DNA of 56,803 nt, from IMG/VR virus record IMGVR_UViG_3300030060_002906, positions 1 through 56,803 of that record. One strand, given 5' to 3'. Positions within the stretch are counted from its first letter, which is position 1; each line of letters starts with the position of its first letter. Shown in pieces: positions 29,284-37,991 of the stretch. Below the pieces are notes generated by a model. It did no database searches and was not told the DNA's origin. It saw only the letters and a list, made by a program, of their open reading frames with translations. The translations under genes and the position numbers were made by a program. The DNA is from a virus.

Positions 29284-30186
29284 ATGGCACAACAACAAGA
29301 AATAGAATTAGATACAGATAATTACGAAGAACAAGAGATTCAAGTTAAAGATAATGTAAAAGATAATACAGAAGATGCTAAGCTTGAGTCAGTTGATTTA
29401 GGTTATACTGGTCATTCAGATGCAAAAGAAGAAAAGGCTACTGTAAAGGAAGTAAAAGAAGATAATTTACAAGAACACTCTGACTCAGTTCAAAAAAGAA
29501 TAAATCAGCTTACAAGAAAAATGCGTGAAGCTGAAAGAAGAGAAAAAGCAGCTCTTGATTATGCAAAAGGTTTACAAGCTAAATATCAAAAAGTTGAAAG
29601 CACTCTTCATCAAACTGATGATGCTTATGTCAAAGAGTATGAAAACAGAGTTGATGTAGAAACAGATAAAGTTAAGACGCAGCTCCGAAATGCTATGGAA
29701 GCACAAGATTATGATAAAATGATGGACGCTAATCAGAATCTAACAAGACTTGCTGTTGAAAAAGAAAGAGCAAAATATAAAAAACAAGAATTAGATAGTA
29801 TTAAAGAACAAGAAAAACAAGAAGCAGAACAACAACCTCAGCAACCTGTGCAACCAGAGCCAAGCCCAAGAGCTCAAGAGTGGGCTGAAGATAATAATTG
29901 GTTTGGTAAAGATAAAGCAATGACAAATGCAGCTTTTGGTATACATGAAGATTTAATCCAAAAGGGGTTTGACGCAGAAAGCGAAGAGTATTATGCTGAA
30001 GTAGATAAACAAATGAGGGATTATTTCCCAAATAAGTTTGTAAAGGAACGACCAGTCCAAACTGTTGCCTCAGCAGGGCGTAAACAGCAAGGACGCAGAA
30101 CTGTGAAACTCACTCGTTCACAGGTAGCGATAGCTAAAAGTTTAGGAGTGCCAGTAGAAGAATATGCTAAATACGTGAAGGAGTAA
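29284..30186 (+). CDS. Probable scaffolding protein
   Basis: A 300-residue acidic, helical protein with long coiled coil (QKRINQLTRKMREAERREKA to about residue 180), a Gln/Pro linker (EQQPQQPVQPEPSPRAQEWA), DNNWFGKDKAMTNAAFGIHE and a basic C-terminus (GRKQQGRRTVKLTRSQVAIA) that could bind the capsid shell. Composition, position just before the capsid genes, and the segment NNWFG seen in T7-like scaffolds support the call. Confidence 0.75.
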   Translation: MAQQQEIELDTDNYEEQEIQVKDNVKDNTEDAKLESVDLGYTGHSDAKEEKATVKEVKEDNLQEHSDSVQKRINQLTRKMREAERREKAALDYAKGLQAKYQKVESTLHQTDDAYVKEYENRVDVETDKVKTQLRNAMEAQDYDKMMDANQNLTRLAVEKERAKYKKQELDSIKEQEKQEAEQQPQQPVQPEPSPRAQEWAEDNNWFGKDKAMTNAAFGIHEDLIQKGFDAESEEYYAEVDKQMRDYFPNKFVKERPVQTVASAGRKQQGRRTVKLTRSQVAIAKSLGVPVEEYAKYVKE

Positions 30187-30189
30187 AAT

Positions 30190-30660
30190 ATGAATGATAA
30201 AATAAATAGAACCTCACGCAGTTCAAGTGAAAGAAAAGAGAGACTTAAACCTTGGACTCCTCCATCAAGTCTGGATGCACCCCCTGCACCAAAAGGCTTC
30301 AAACATCGTTGGATAAGAACAGAAAGCATTGGTTTTATGGATACTGGTAATGTATCTAAAAAACTAAGAGAAGGTTGGGAGTTCGTAAGAGCTGAAGAAA
30401 TAAAAAACCAACTTGGCGATCACGATTATCCAGTTGTGCAAGAAGGACAATATCAGGGGTTAGTCGGGGTTGGTGGCCTTGTGTTGGCAAGGATACCTGA
30501 AGAAATAGTCGAGCAGCGCAAAAAATATTTTAAAGATATTACAGCAGATCAAGTAAAATCCGTTGATAACGATATTTTAAGGGAACAACGTCCCGAGATG
30601 CCTGTCAATATAGACAGACAAACAAGGGTAAGTTTTGGAGGCTCTCGTAAAGGGAGTTAA
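30190..30660 (+). CDS. Conserved head-region protein
   Basis: 156 residues: basic Arg/Ser-rich start, PPAPKGFKHRWIRTESIGFM, EGWEFVRAEEIKN, and QEGQYQGLVGVGGLVLARIP. Proteins of this type stand between scaffold and capsid genes in many marine phages and are likely head-assembly or minor virion components. No biochemical role is known to me. Confidence 0.65.
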   Translation: MNDKINRTSRSSSERKERLKPWTPPSSLDAPPAPKGFKHRWIRTESIGFMDTGNVSKKLREGWEFVRAEEIKNQLGDHDYPVVQEGQYQGLVGVGGLVLARIPEEIVEQRKKYFKDITADQVKSVDNDILREQRPEMPVNIDRQTRVSFGGSRKGS

Positions 30661-30689
30661 TTATTAATTTTTTATGAAGGAAATAAAAT

Positions 30690-31343
30690 ATGGCTAATGT
30701 AAATGTGGCTTTTGGTTTGAGACCTCTTGCAAAGTTGGGATCAAACTATAATAGTACAGGTACTACTGAATACAGAATAGCCTCTGATAACTCCAATAGA
30801 ATTTACCAAGGGTCGCCTGTTATTCCATTAGCTGCAGGGGTCATCGATATAGTCGGTGCTGCTGCTGGGGGAAGTGTGGCGTATTTGGGAGTTTTCTATG
30901 GGTGTGAGTACGTTTCAGCTAGTACAGGAGAAGTAGTATTCTCCAATCAATGGAAAGGTTCTTCTGCTGATGCAGATAGTAACCATCCTGTTAAGGCATT
31001 CGTTTATGACGATCCTAATCAACTATTTGTTATCGCTGGCGATGCTGGTGGAAGCAGTTTTGATACTGAATCAGAAATAAGAGCAGGTATTTTTTCAAAT
31101 GCTCCTATGGCAAATGGTAACGCTGGTAATAACACTACTGGTATATCCACTGCTGTTTTAGATACAAGTGGTATAGCAACTACAGCAACTTTAGGTTTAA
31201 GAATTGTTGGAATACAAGATGATCCTGATAACTCTGATTTTACTGCTGCTGGTATACCTTTTATTGTCAGAATTAATGCTCACTTTAATGCGAATGCTTC
31301 AAGATTCGATTCTGAAACAACTTCGCTGTCAACTGGTATATAG
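30690..31343 (+). CDS. Probable capsid-associated (decoration) protein
   Basis: 217 residues, Gly/Ala/Ser/Thr-rich and strand-rich: starts ANVNVAFGLRPLAKLGSNYN, contains GSPVIPLAAGVIDIVGAAAG and ends in a beta-rich IPFIVRINAHFNANASRF. It sits directly before the major capsid gene with a good ribosome site (AAGGAAAT). The composition and place suggest a capsid decoration or minor capsid protein. Confidence 0.65.
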   Translation: MANVNVAFGLRPLAKLGSNYNSTGTTEYRIASDNSNRIYQGSPVIPLAAGVIDIVGAAAGGSVAYLGVFYGCEYVSASTGEVVFSNQWKGSSADADSNHPVKAFVYDDPNQLFVIAGDAGGSSFDTESEIRAGIFSNAPMANGNAGNNTTGISTAVLDTSGIATTATLGLRIVGIQDDPDNSDFTAAGIPFIVRINAHFNANASRFDSETTSLSTGI

Positions 31344-31354
31344 GAGATTAATTT

Positions 31355-32266
31355 ATGGCAATATCTAGAGCACAATTAGTAAAAGAGTTAGAACCAGGCT
31401 TGAACGCACTTTTCGGTCTGGAATATAACAGGTATGAAAATGAACACGCAGAAATTTTTACAGCAGAGGCATCTGACAGAGCTTTTGAAGAAGAAGTAAT
31501 GTTAAGTGGATTTGGCTCAGCTCCAGTAAAACCTGAGGGTCAAGCAGTACAATTTGATGACGCAAATGAGTCATTTACTGCAAGATATACTCACGAAACT
31601 GTAGCTATGGCTTTCGCTATAACAGAAGAAGCAATTGAAGATAATCTATATGATAGATTAGCTGCAAGATATACAAGAGCTTTGGCAAGAAGTATGTCTA
31701 ATACAAAGCAAGTAAAAGCTGCTAATGTTCTTAATAACGCATTTAACAGTTCGTTTACTGGTGGTGATGGGGTTGAACTATGTTCAGATGCTCATCCACT
31801 ATTAAGTGGCGGAACTTTTAGAAATGAGTTGTCTACAGCTGCCGACTTATCAGAGACATCACTTGAACAAGCAATGATTGACATTGCTGCTTTTGTTGAT
31901 GAAAGAGGTCTAAAGATTTCTACTCAAGGTGTAAAGTTGATAATTCCAAAAGAATTACAATTTACTGCTGAGAGAATTTTAAGATCACCTCAAAGAGTTG
32001 GTACAGCAGACAATGATATTAATGCTATGGCTTCAATGGGAATGATTCCACAAGGTTATAGAATTAATCATTTCTTAACTGACACTGATGCTTTCTTCAT
32101 TATGACTGATGCTCCTAACGGACTAAAACAGTTTGTTAGAAGTCCAATCAAGACAGCTATCGAAGGCGACTTTGATACTGGTAATGTAAGATTCAAAGCA
32201 AGAGAGAGATATTCATTTGGATTCTCCGATCCAAGAGGTATTTTTGGCTCACCTGGTGCAGCTTAA
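31355..32266 (+). CDS. Major capsid protein, HK97 fold
   Basis: A 303-residue protein with features of Mu gpT-like/HK97-fold capsid proteins: EEVMLSGFGSAPVKPEGQAV, TARYTHETVAMAFAITEEAI, the HPLLSGGTFRN segment, LIIPKELQFTAERIL and INHFLTDTDAFFIMTDAPNG, ending in ARERYSFGFSDPRGIFGSPG. It forms the icosahedral shell. A clear terminator follows, as expected for a very highly expressed gene. Confidence 0.9.
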   Translation: MAISRAQLVKELEPGLNALFGLEYNRYENEHAEIFTAEASDRAFEEEVMLSGFGSAPVKPEGQAVQFDDANESFTARYTHETVAMAFAITEEAIEDNLYDRLAARYTRALARSMSNTKQVKAANVLNNAFNSSFTGGDGVELCSDAHPLLSGGTFRNELSTAADLSETSLEQAMIDIAAFVDERGLKISTQGVKLIIPKELQFTAERILRSPQRVGTADNDINAMASMGMIPQGYRINHFLTDTDAFFIMTDAPNGLKQFVRSPIKTAIEGDFDTGNVRFKARERYSFGFSDPRGIFGSPGAA

Positions 32267-32289
32267 AATCTTCTTAAATAAACTAAAAG

Positions 32290-32315
32290 AAGGGGCTTAC
32301 GAGGCCCCTTTTTTT
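32290..32315 (+). terminator. Rho-independent terminator after the major capsid gene
   Basis: AAGGGGC (32290-32296), a 7-base loop, GCCCCTT (32304-32310), and a T-run to 32315. Confidence 0.88.
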
Positions 32316-32405
32316 ATGATAGAATTAATTTACCAAGATTAATAACGGATATAGACTGGCTTGGCAGATAACCTAGAAAACTATATCTACAACTAGGAGA
32401 AAATT

Positions 32406-33026
32406 ATGGGAACAACAACTTTTTCAGGACCAGTCAGATCCGAAAATGGATTTCAAACTGTGTCAAAAAATGTAACCACTGGTGCAATTACTGTAACAAG
32501 TGGAGATAAAATGGCAGTTGAAGCTACTGGTGGTGCAGGTATCGAAGGCACAGCAGCAGTTTATGTAACTCAAGTAAACAGACTAAAAAGTGATGTAACT
32601 ACAAATGTTAATATTGTTAAAACAACAATTATGATTGATTTAACTGGTCTTAAAGATGGTGGAACTGCTGGTGACATTATCGGTAAAGATGGATCTGGTG
32701 TTGCTTTTATTGGTCAAGTTACAACTGCTAACCAAGGAACTGTTTTTGGCGTAACTATGACTTGTCTTGAAACACCTGCTGGTGGCGATACAGATATTGA
32801 TTTGTTTTCTGCAACTGAAGGTACTGGTGTTAATGACACAGCCATAGGTGATCTTACTGAAACTCAAATTATAAATGCCGGTGCAGCCTCAGCTGGAACA
32901 GTAGTTGCTGGTGGCGATATAGCAGCAGATCAGTTTTTATATTTAGTTAGCCAAGGCACAGGTGATGCAACTTATACAGCTGGACGTTTTCTAATAGAAA
33001 TTACTGGCTTTGATGCAGCTAGCTAA
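32406..33026 (+). CDS. Virion structural protein, beta-rich
   Basis: 206 residues, Gly/Thr/Val-rich: TTTFSGPVRSENGFQTVSKN, DIIGKDGSGVAFIGQVTTAN, ending FLIEITGFDAAS. The start motif T-T-x-F-S-GPV-x-S-x-NGF is frequent in marine phage head-fibre or decoration proteins. A terminator lies upstream, so it may have its own promoter (an AACGGATATAGACT stretch at 32344-32357 is a weak candidate). Confidence 0.65.
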   Translation: MGTTTFSGPVRSENGFQTVSKNVTTGAITVTSGDKMAVEATGGAGIEGTAAVYVTQVNRLKSDVTTNVNIVKTTIMIDLTGLKDGGTAGDIIGKDGSGVAFIGQVTTANQGTVFGVTMTCLETPAGGDTDIDLFSATEGTGVNDTAIGDLTETQIINAGAASAGTVVAGGDIAADQFLYLVSQGTGDATYTAGRFLIEITGFDAAS

Positions 33027-33038
33027 TAGGAGATTATT

Positions 33039-33347
33039 ATGAACTCAGATATAGGAGCAAAAACTCTTACCTCGACTGGTACAATACAGTCTGGTAGAAC
33101 AAGATTGCTATCTATCTATTATGTAGGTCATGCTTCAGCTGGAAGTTTAACTTTTAAGGATGGTGGAGCTAGTGGTACACAGAAATTAGTTATCGCTACC
33201 CCAGCATCAAGTGCAGCTGATCAATATCAAGTGGATATGCCTTTAGATGGTATTTTATTTAAAACGGATATGCACTTGACTATTAGTAACGTAACCTCTG
33301 TTACAATTTTTGTAACACCGATTACGGCTGATACTGATAATGGATAA
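33039..33347 (+). CDS. Small beta-rich virion protein
   Basis: 102 residues, all strands by appearance: TLTSTGTIQSGRTRLLSIYY, GSLTFKDGGASGTQ, MHLTISNVTSVTIFVTPITA. It is similar in style to the 46945 protein and to small phage structural proteins with a jelly-roll look. It overlaps the next gene by 8 bases. Role in the virion is inferred from position. Confidence 0.6.
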   Translation: MNSDIGAKTLTSTGTIQSGRTRLLSIYYVGHASAGSLTFKDGGASGTQKLVIATPASSAADQYQVDMPLDGILFKTDMHLTISNVTSVTIFVTPITADTDNG

Positions 33348-33648
33348 TTATACAGCAGATTTAATAGGTCTTAAAAGGGGAGGTATGCCTCCCCGAAACA
33401 AGAAAAACTTTAGACCAACTAAAGCTGGTGCAGGTATGACAAAAGCAGGAGTTGCTGCTTATCGTAGAAAAAACCCTGGATCTAAATTACAAACTGCCGT
33501 TACTGGTAAAGTAAAACCAGGAAGCAAAGATGCAAAAAGACGTAAATCATTTTGTGCAAGAAGTGCTGGACAAATGAAAAAATTTCCTAAGGCAGCAAAA
33601 GATCCTAATTCAAGATTGCGTCAAGCAAGGCGTAGATGGAAGTGTTAA
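33340..33648 (+). CDS. Small strongly basic protein (conserved in marine viruses)
   Basis: 102 residues, Lys/Arg-rich: GLKRGGMPPRNKKNFRPT, MTKAGVAAYRRKNPGSKLQT, AKRRKSFCARSAGQMKKFPK and the end SRLRQARRRWKC. This pattern (AYRRKNPGSKL..AVTGKV..G..AKRRKSFCARS..RRRWKC) recurs in many marine phages, with conserved cysteines. It may bind packaged DNA or RNA; I do not know a proven function. Confidence 0.68.
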   Translation: MDNYTADLIGLKRGGMPPRNKKNFRPTKAGAGMTKAGVAAYRRKNPGSKLQTAVTGKVKPGSKDAKRRKSFCARSAGQMKKFPKAAKDPNSRLRQARRRWKC

Positions 33649-34110
33649 ATGAAACTATCAGATAATTTTAGCTTACACGAATTTACAAGATCACAAACAG
33701 CCTTAAGACACAATATTGATAACACACCTAGTGATAAACAAATTTTTAATTTACGTAACTTGTGTGTAAATGTTTTACAGCCAGTAAGAGATTATTTTAT
33801 GAAACCTATGATTATTAGCTCTGGATTTAGATGTGCAGAGTTAAATCTTAAGATCGGCGGAAGTATTACCTCACAACATGTGCAGGGTCAAGCGGCGGAC
33901 ATCGAAGTTTTAGAAGTAGGTAATTTAGAACTAAGTGATTGGATTCATACTAATTTAAAGTATGATCAATTAATATTAGAGTTTCACAATCCAGAAAAAG
34001 ATCCTCATTCTGGATGGGTACATGTTTCTTACAACACAGATGAAAATAGATATGAATATAAAGAAGCATATAAAAATAAAGAAGGGAAAACAAGGTACAG
34101 GTTAAGATAA
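33649..34110 (+). CDS. Peptidase M15-type endolysin
   Basis: A 153-residue zinc peptidase of the D-Ala-D-Ala carboxypeptidase type. MIISSGFRCAELN and GGSITSQHVQGQAADIEV give zinc ligands His77 and Asp84; SGWVHVSYN gives His125. It has no cell-wall-binding domain and no signal peptide, so release through the holin (28098) is expected. It would cut peptide cross-links in peptidoglycan at lysis. It could instead be a virion-borne wall hydrolase, since it stands among structural genes. Confidence 0.88.
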   Translation: MKLSDNFSLHEFTRSQTALRHNIDNTPSDKQIFNLRNLCVNVLQPVRDYFMKPMIISSGFRCAELNLKIGGSITSQHVQGQAADIEVLEVGNLELSDWIHTNLKYDQLILEFHNPEKDPHSGWVHVSYNTDENRYEYKEAYKNKEGKTRYRLR

Positions 34111-34253
34111 TGGCAATGAATAGAGGAAGTATGAGAAAACAAATTACTAAAGGACCTATGAAAAGAAAAGTAGGTTTATATAGTAAAGGTAAAAGAGTAA
34201 GAATAGTACAAGGTAATAAAAACAAATCAAAGAGCAGGTTATTTACACGATGA
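34110..34253 (+). CDS. 47-residue strongly basic microprotein
   Basis: The ATG overlaps the endolysin stop (TAATG). Its sequence includes MNRGSMRKQITKGPMKRKVG and SKGKRVRIVQGNKNKSKSRL, with Lys/Arg at about a third of positions. No domain is recognised. It belongs to the group of basic proteins of the late region. Confidence 0.55.
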   Translation: MAMNRGSMRKQITKGPMKRKVGLYSKGKRVRIVQGNKNKSKSRLFTR

Positions 34254-34286
34254 CTGCACTACTTTATAATGATAACAGGAGGTCTT

Positions 34287-34715
34287 ATGACTAAATTATG
34301 TCCGAGAGGAAAAGCAGCTGCTAAAAGAAAATTTAAGGTTTATCCCAGTGCGTACGCTAATGCCTACGCATCAAAGGTTTGTGCAGGCAAAGCAAAAGAT
34401 GATAGGGGTGTAAAAAGAAAAGATTTTAAAGGACCTAAACCATCTGGTGAAGGTGGTACTGGTGCTGCAGCAAGAAGAATTAGAAAAGCAGGATTAGGTC
34501 TGATGATGTTAGCAGGCAAAAAAAATAGAAGAAAAGTTAGAGATGAAATGAAAGATAATAATCTTCAAATGGTATCTCCAGGTTTATACGCTATGTCAAA
34601 TTTAAGTGAGGGTGGTACTCCTGAGTCCACAGGTTCCTATTTACAACAAGATATTGACGGAGAAAGTTTTACTAATCCATCAGCACAAAATTATTACAAA
34701 GGAATGATTGACTAA
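34287..34715 (+). CDS. Basic cysteine-containing protein (CPRGKAAAKRKF type)
   Basis: 142 residues from the ATG behind ACAGGAGG; a start 6 codons upstream would place that site inside the gene. It begins TKLCPRGKAAAKRKFKVYPS and AYANAYASKVCAGKAK, a motif found in many marine phages, followed by a helical basic middle and an acidic end. The two cysteines are conserved in that motif. Function unknown; it is possibly a virion DNA-binding protein. Confidence 0.66.
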   Translation: MTKLCPRGKAAAKRKFKVYPSAYANAYASKVCAGKAKDDRGVKRKDFKGPKPSGEGGTGAAARRIRKAGLGLMMLAGKKNRRKVRDEMKDNNLQMVSPGLYAMSNLSEGGTPESTGSYLQQDIDGESFTNPSAQNYYKGMID

Positions 34716-34993
34716 TGTCTCTTAAAAAATGGTTTGACCAAAAATGGGTTGACATTGGCAGTAAAAGAAAAGATGGGTCATTTGCACCATGTGGTAGAAG
34801 TAAACAAAAAGCAGATGCTAAAAGAAAATATCCTAAATGTGTTCCTCTAGCAAAAGCCAGAAGAATGTCTGAAGGACAAAGAAGAAGTGCAGTAAAAAGA
34901 AAAAGAGCAAAGGCTCAGGGAGTTGGAGGTAAACCAACAAACGTGAGTACGTTTACAAAGAAATACTATGGTGGTATGATTAACGTTAACTAG
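34715..34993 (+). CDS. Basic cysteine-containing protein (KKWFDQKWVDIGSKR type)
   Basis: 92 residues. LKKWFDQKWVDIGSKRKDGS, FAPCGRSKQKADAKRKYPKC and VPLAKARRMSEGQRRSAVKR form a compact conserved phage and eukaryotic-virus motif of unknown role. Two cysteines are spaced 16 residues apart. It is coupled to the preceding gene (TAATG). The closing KYYGGMINVN resembles the end of the previous protein (NYYKGMID), which suggests a shared docking tail. Confidence 0.68.
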   Translation: MSLKKWFDQKWVDIGSKRKDGSFAPCGRSKQKADAKRKYPKCVPLAKARRMSEGQRRSAVKRKRAKAQGVGGKPTNVSTFTKKYYGGMINVN

Positions 34994-35003
34994 GAGAATA
35001 GAT

Positions 35004-35909
35004 ATGAACAGTAAACAAATAGCAGCAGTTAAAAAAAAAATTATGGCTGAAGCTAAAAAAATGGCTGGATCAGACAGAGTAACTCGAACAGATATTGAAC
35101 TGGCTAAAAGAAAACTTATGAGAAAAAGTAAAAAATCTGAGGGTGGTATTTTAGATAGATTTAAAACATTTTTAGCATCTGGCGAAAAACCAAAAGGACA
35201 AGTGGGTAGAGGTAGTGCAGATACTCTTACAGGTAAAATAGTTACTAGGAAGTCTGTAAAAGAAAAGGAGGCTGATAAAAAGAAAAAAATGTTTTCTAAA
35301 ACTACTCCGGCAAACAAAGACACAACAAAAAGGTCTTATCAGGATGCTGCAGGTAAAGGTAGCGGTGCAGGAGTTAATACAGTTACAGCCACAAGTTTTG
35401 GAGCTGCATTTAAAATTGCTAGAAAGCAATTAGGTGCTGGTAAAACTTTTACATATAAAGGTAAAAAATATACAACTGATTTAGCAAGTGAAACTAAAAA
35501 AGGAACTAGAGGACCAGTACAAGGTCCACCAAAAGGTAAAAACGTAAGACCAGGTAGAAAAACAACTGGAGATAGAAGTCCTAGAGCACAAGCAAAGCAA
35601 AAAGAAAAACCTAAAACTAACAAAAATGTAGGTGCTTTCAACAGAAGAAATATAAGAAATAGAAACAGAGGTGTTTTTAAAACTATTACTGAACAACAAA
35701 GTGGCATACCTGATATTCAACCATTTGGCAAAGGTGGTATGGGTAATCTTAAACCAGTTCCTGCAGGTAAAAAAGGTAAGGGTCTAAGAAAACTACCAAA
35801 ACCTGTTAGAAATAAAATGGGTTATATGTCAGGTGGTGGTGTAGCTAATGGTTATGGTAGAGCTGCAATGAGACCTGGTAAAGATCCAAGAACTGTATCG
35901 AAGACTTAA
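35004..35909 (+). CDS. Large basic low-complexity protein with GKKYTT module
   Basis: 301 residues, over a quarter Lys/Arg. It contains the module FGAAFKIARKQLGAGKTFTY + KGKKYTTDL (residues about 130-158), also at the C-terminus of the 2462 protein. Further along come Arg/Asn-rich stretches (FNRRNIRNRNRGVFKTITEQ) and a Gly-rich end MSGGGVANGYGRAAM. The rest reads as disordered. It is probably a virion protein condensing DNA or filling the head; this is inference. Confidence 0.62.
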   Translation: MNSKQIAAVKKKIMAEAKKMAGSDRVTRTDIELAKRKLMRKSKKSEGGILDRFKTFLASGEKPKGQVGRGSADTLTGKIVTRKSVKEKEADKKKKMFSKTTPANKDTTKRSYQDAAGKGSGAGVNTVTATSFGAAFKIARKQLGAGKTFTYKGKKYTTDLASETKKGTRGPVQGPPKGKNVRPGRKTTGDRSPRAQAKQKEKPKTNKNVGAFNRRNIRNRNRGVFKTITEQQSGIPDIQPFGKGGMGNLKPVPAGKKGKGLRKLPKPVRNKMGYMSGGGVANGYGRAAMRPGKDPRTVSKT

Positions 35910-35910
35910 A

Positions 35911-36579
35911 ATGGTTAGTAAAACTTCCAGACAAGAATTAGCTATACAAAGAGCTAAGAAATATTTACGTAGTCAAGGCATTATGAACAAAAGAGATGAA
36001 GATAAAATGTCTGACAAAGTAAGAAAAAAAATGGAAGAGATACTTAGAAAAGTCAAAGGTGGTCCTGTAAGTAAAAAAGCTAGTCAGTTACAAGCAGCAC
36101 CTTCTGTTCGTGCTGGTAAAAAGAAAGCAACCCCTTCAAAAAAAGCAAGTGAGTTACAGCTAATAAAAAGAAAAAAATTAGGTTTAGCTAATGGTGGGCA
36201 ACCAAAAAGCAGACTAATTAATCCGTATATTTCTGTAAGAAAAAGCAAAGAGTTTACAAAAAATGAAAAAGCAGCTGCAGAAATTAAAAGAGAGGGAGCC
36301 ACCCTTGGAGCTCGTTACAAGAATTTAAATGTTGGTTTAACTTACGACAAAGATAAATATGTTAAACCAAGGTTTACACAAAAGATGACTAAAAAAGGTG
36401 TAAATATCGGTGTAGGTAGTAAAAAAGGTAATTTAAATATATCAGCAGGTAAAAAAACAGAAAGTAATCCTTTTGAAGGTAAGAAGACTGGTAAGTATTA
36501 TGAGATACAAGGCACTGTTAATTTTTCAAGAGGTGGTAGAGCTGCTATAAGAGGTACTAAATTTACAGGTATTAAATAA
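35911..36579 (+). CDS. Basic virion-region protein with beta-rich C-terminus
   Basis: 222 residues. The N-terminal half is a basic helix (RQELAIQRAKKYLRSQGIMN, VRKKMEEILRKVKG). The C-terminal half alternates strands: YKNLNVGLTYDKDKYVKPRF, KGVNIGVGSKKGNLNISAGK, and ends FSRGGRAAIRGTKFTGIK, a tail common in marine phage virion proteins. It couples to the next gene (TAATG). A neck or head role is possible. Confidence 0.6.
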   Translation: MVSKTSRQELAIQRAKKYLRSQGIMNKRDEDKMSDKVRKKMEEILRKVKGGPVSKKASQLQAAPSVRAGKKKATPSKKASELQLIKRKKLGLANGGQPKSRLINPYISVRKSKEFTKNEKAAAEIKREGATLGARYKNLNVGLTYDKDKYVKPRFTQKMTKKGVNIGVGSKKGNLNISAGKKTESNPFEGKKTGKYYEIQGTVNFSRGGRAAIRGTKFTGIK

Positions 36580-37268
36580 TGGCTACTTCAGGAACAACAG
36601 CATTTGACTTAGATATAGATGATATTATACAAGAAGCTTATGAAAGATGTGGTATAAGAACTAACTCTGGCTACGATTTAAAATCAGCAAGAAGAAGTTT
36701 AAATATTATGTTTACTGAGTGGGGTAATAGAGGTGTACATCTATGGAAAGTAGAACTAAAAGAACAATTACTTACTGCTGGTACAGCTACATATTCAGCA
36801 CCATCTAACGCTAATGATGTTTTGGAAGCTTATATTAGCACTACAACTAGCACAACATCTTCTACAAATGATGTATCTTTAACTAAAATTAGTAGAAGTG
36901 AATATGCTGCATTACCTAATAAAGGATCACAAGGACAACCTAGCCAATATTATGTTGATAGACAAACTACTCCTACGATTAGTTTGTATCAAACACCAGA
37001 TGCTAGCACTTATACATATTTAAAATATTATTACTTGAAAAGGATTGAAGATGCAGGTGCATATACTAATCAAGCAGACGTGGTATTTCGATTTATACCC
37101 TGTATGGTTGCAGGTCTTGCATATTATTTATCATTAAAAAGAAACCCACAAGCTGTGCAACAAAATAAACTACTATATGAAGATGAATTACAAAGAGCAT
37201 TGACAGAGGATGGACAAAGAAGTTCTGTATACATAACACCTCAAACATTTTATCCACAAGGAGTTTAA
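36579..37268 (+). CDS. Head-tail adaptor, tail tubular A-like
   Basis: A 229-residue protein starting FDLDIDDIIQEAYERCGI, then YDLKSARRSLNIMFTEWGNR with GVHLWKVE, a beta-rich middle, YYLKRIEDAGAYTNQADVVF and FIPCMVAGLAYYLSLKRNP. This is the pattern of the gp11/gp4-type adaptors that bind below the portal in podoviruses. It would form the first ring of the neck. Confidence 0.78.
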   Translation: MATSGTTAFDLDIDDIIQEAYERCGIRTNSGYDLKSARRSLNIMFTEWGNRGVHLWKVELKEQLLTAGTATYSAPSNANDVLEAYISTTTSTTSSTNDVSLTKISRSEYAALPNKGSQGQPSQYYVDRQTTPTISLYQTPDASTYTYLKYYYLKRIEDAGAYTNQADVVFRFIPCMVAGLAYYLSLKRNPQAVQQNKLLYEDELQRALTEDGQRSSVYITPQTFYPQGV

Positions 37269-37269
37269 T

Positions 37270-37611
37270 ATGTCTAAAAGAAAAAAAAGAAAACAGCAAG
37301 AAAAATTTGGCACTATCGAATACAATATGGATATATTTGGTAAAAGTAAATACGATGAGCCTTATCCTTTACTGATAGGAGCAAGTAAAAGACCTAGAGA
37401 TATTAGAAAAAGAGAGTATAGAAAAAATAATCCTACTAATTTTTCTAAAAAGAAAATTACGATTAAAGATCCAATAGCTTTTGATCAGGCAGCTAGAAAA
37501 CTTTTAAATTTGCCTCCTAAGGTTTATTATGATGACAGGCAACCATTTAGCGAAGGTGGTATAGTTAGAGGCACTGGAGCTTCTAAACCTAGAAAATTTA
37601 AGGTATATTAA
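37270..37611 (+). CDS. Small basic protein of the neck region
   Basis: 113 residues with a polybasic start (SKRKKRKQQEKFGTIEYNMD), KRPRDIRKREYRKNNPTNFS, PIAFDQAARKLLNLPPKVYY and the tail SEGGIVRGTGASKPRKFKVY. The tail resembles the GG-x-x-RG-x-x-x...KF ending of the 35911 protein. It couples to the next gene (TAATG). Unknown; probably virion-associated. Confidence 0.6.
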   Translation: MSKRKKRKQQEKFGTIEYNMDIFGKSKYDEPYPLLIGASKRPRDIRKREYRKNNPTNFSKKKITIKDPIAFDQAARKLLNLPPKVYYDDRQPFSEGGIVRGTGASKPRKFKVY

Positions 37612-37991
37612 TGCCATACGCAAGAGGAAAAAGATCAAAAGCAATATCTGACAGATCAGGTTTAGAGTTTCCATATACAGAAATGGTAAAAGAATGGAAT
37701 GGCTCTTTGGTACATAAATCAGAGTTTGAAGCTAAACATCCTCAAATAAAAAGAAAACATATAAAAGCAGATGCAATAGCTTTAGCTAACCCTAGACCTA
37801 TGCATCCTGATACACAAAAATTGTTTGTTTTATACATAAGTAATGGGTTTTTTTCTGAAACAAAAGATACTGGCATAACAGGTGGAGCAAGTATGTCTGT
37901 CGCAAGTAGTAACAATATACTAGGAACTAAATTAACATCAGTTCAGGCTACCACTGCTGTTGGAACTAATTTTACTGTGGTGATTTCATGA
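37611..37991 (+). CDS. Conserved neck/structural protein (MPYARGKRSKAISDRSG type)
   Basis: 126 residues. PYARGKRSKAISDRSGLEFP, YTEMVKEWNGSLVHKSEFEA and HPDTQKLFVLY are typical of small phage proteins found between the neck genes of marine phages, often reported as virion components. The C-terminus turns Ser/Thr/Val-rich. Its stop overlaps the next start (ATGA). Confidence 0.68.
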   Translation: MPYARGKRSKAISDRSGLEFPYTEMVKEWNGSLVHKSEFEAKHPQIKRKHIKADAIALANPRPMHPDTQKLFVLYISNGFFSETKDTGITGGASMSVASSNNILGTKLTSVQATTAVGTNFTVVIS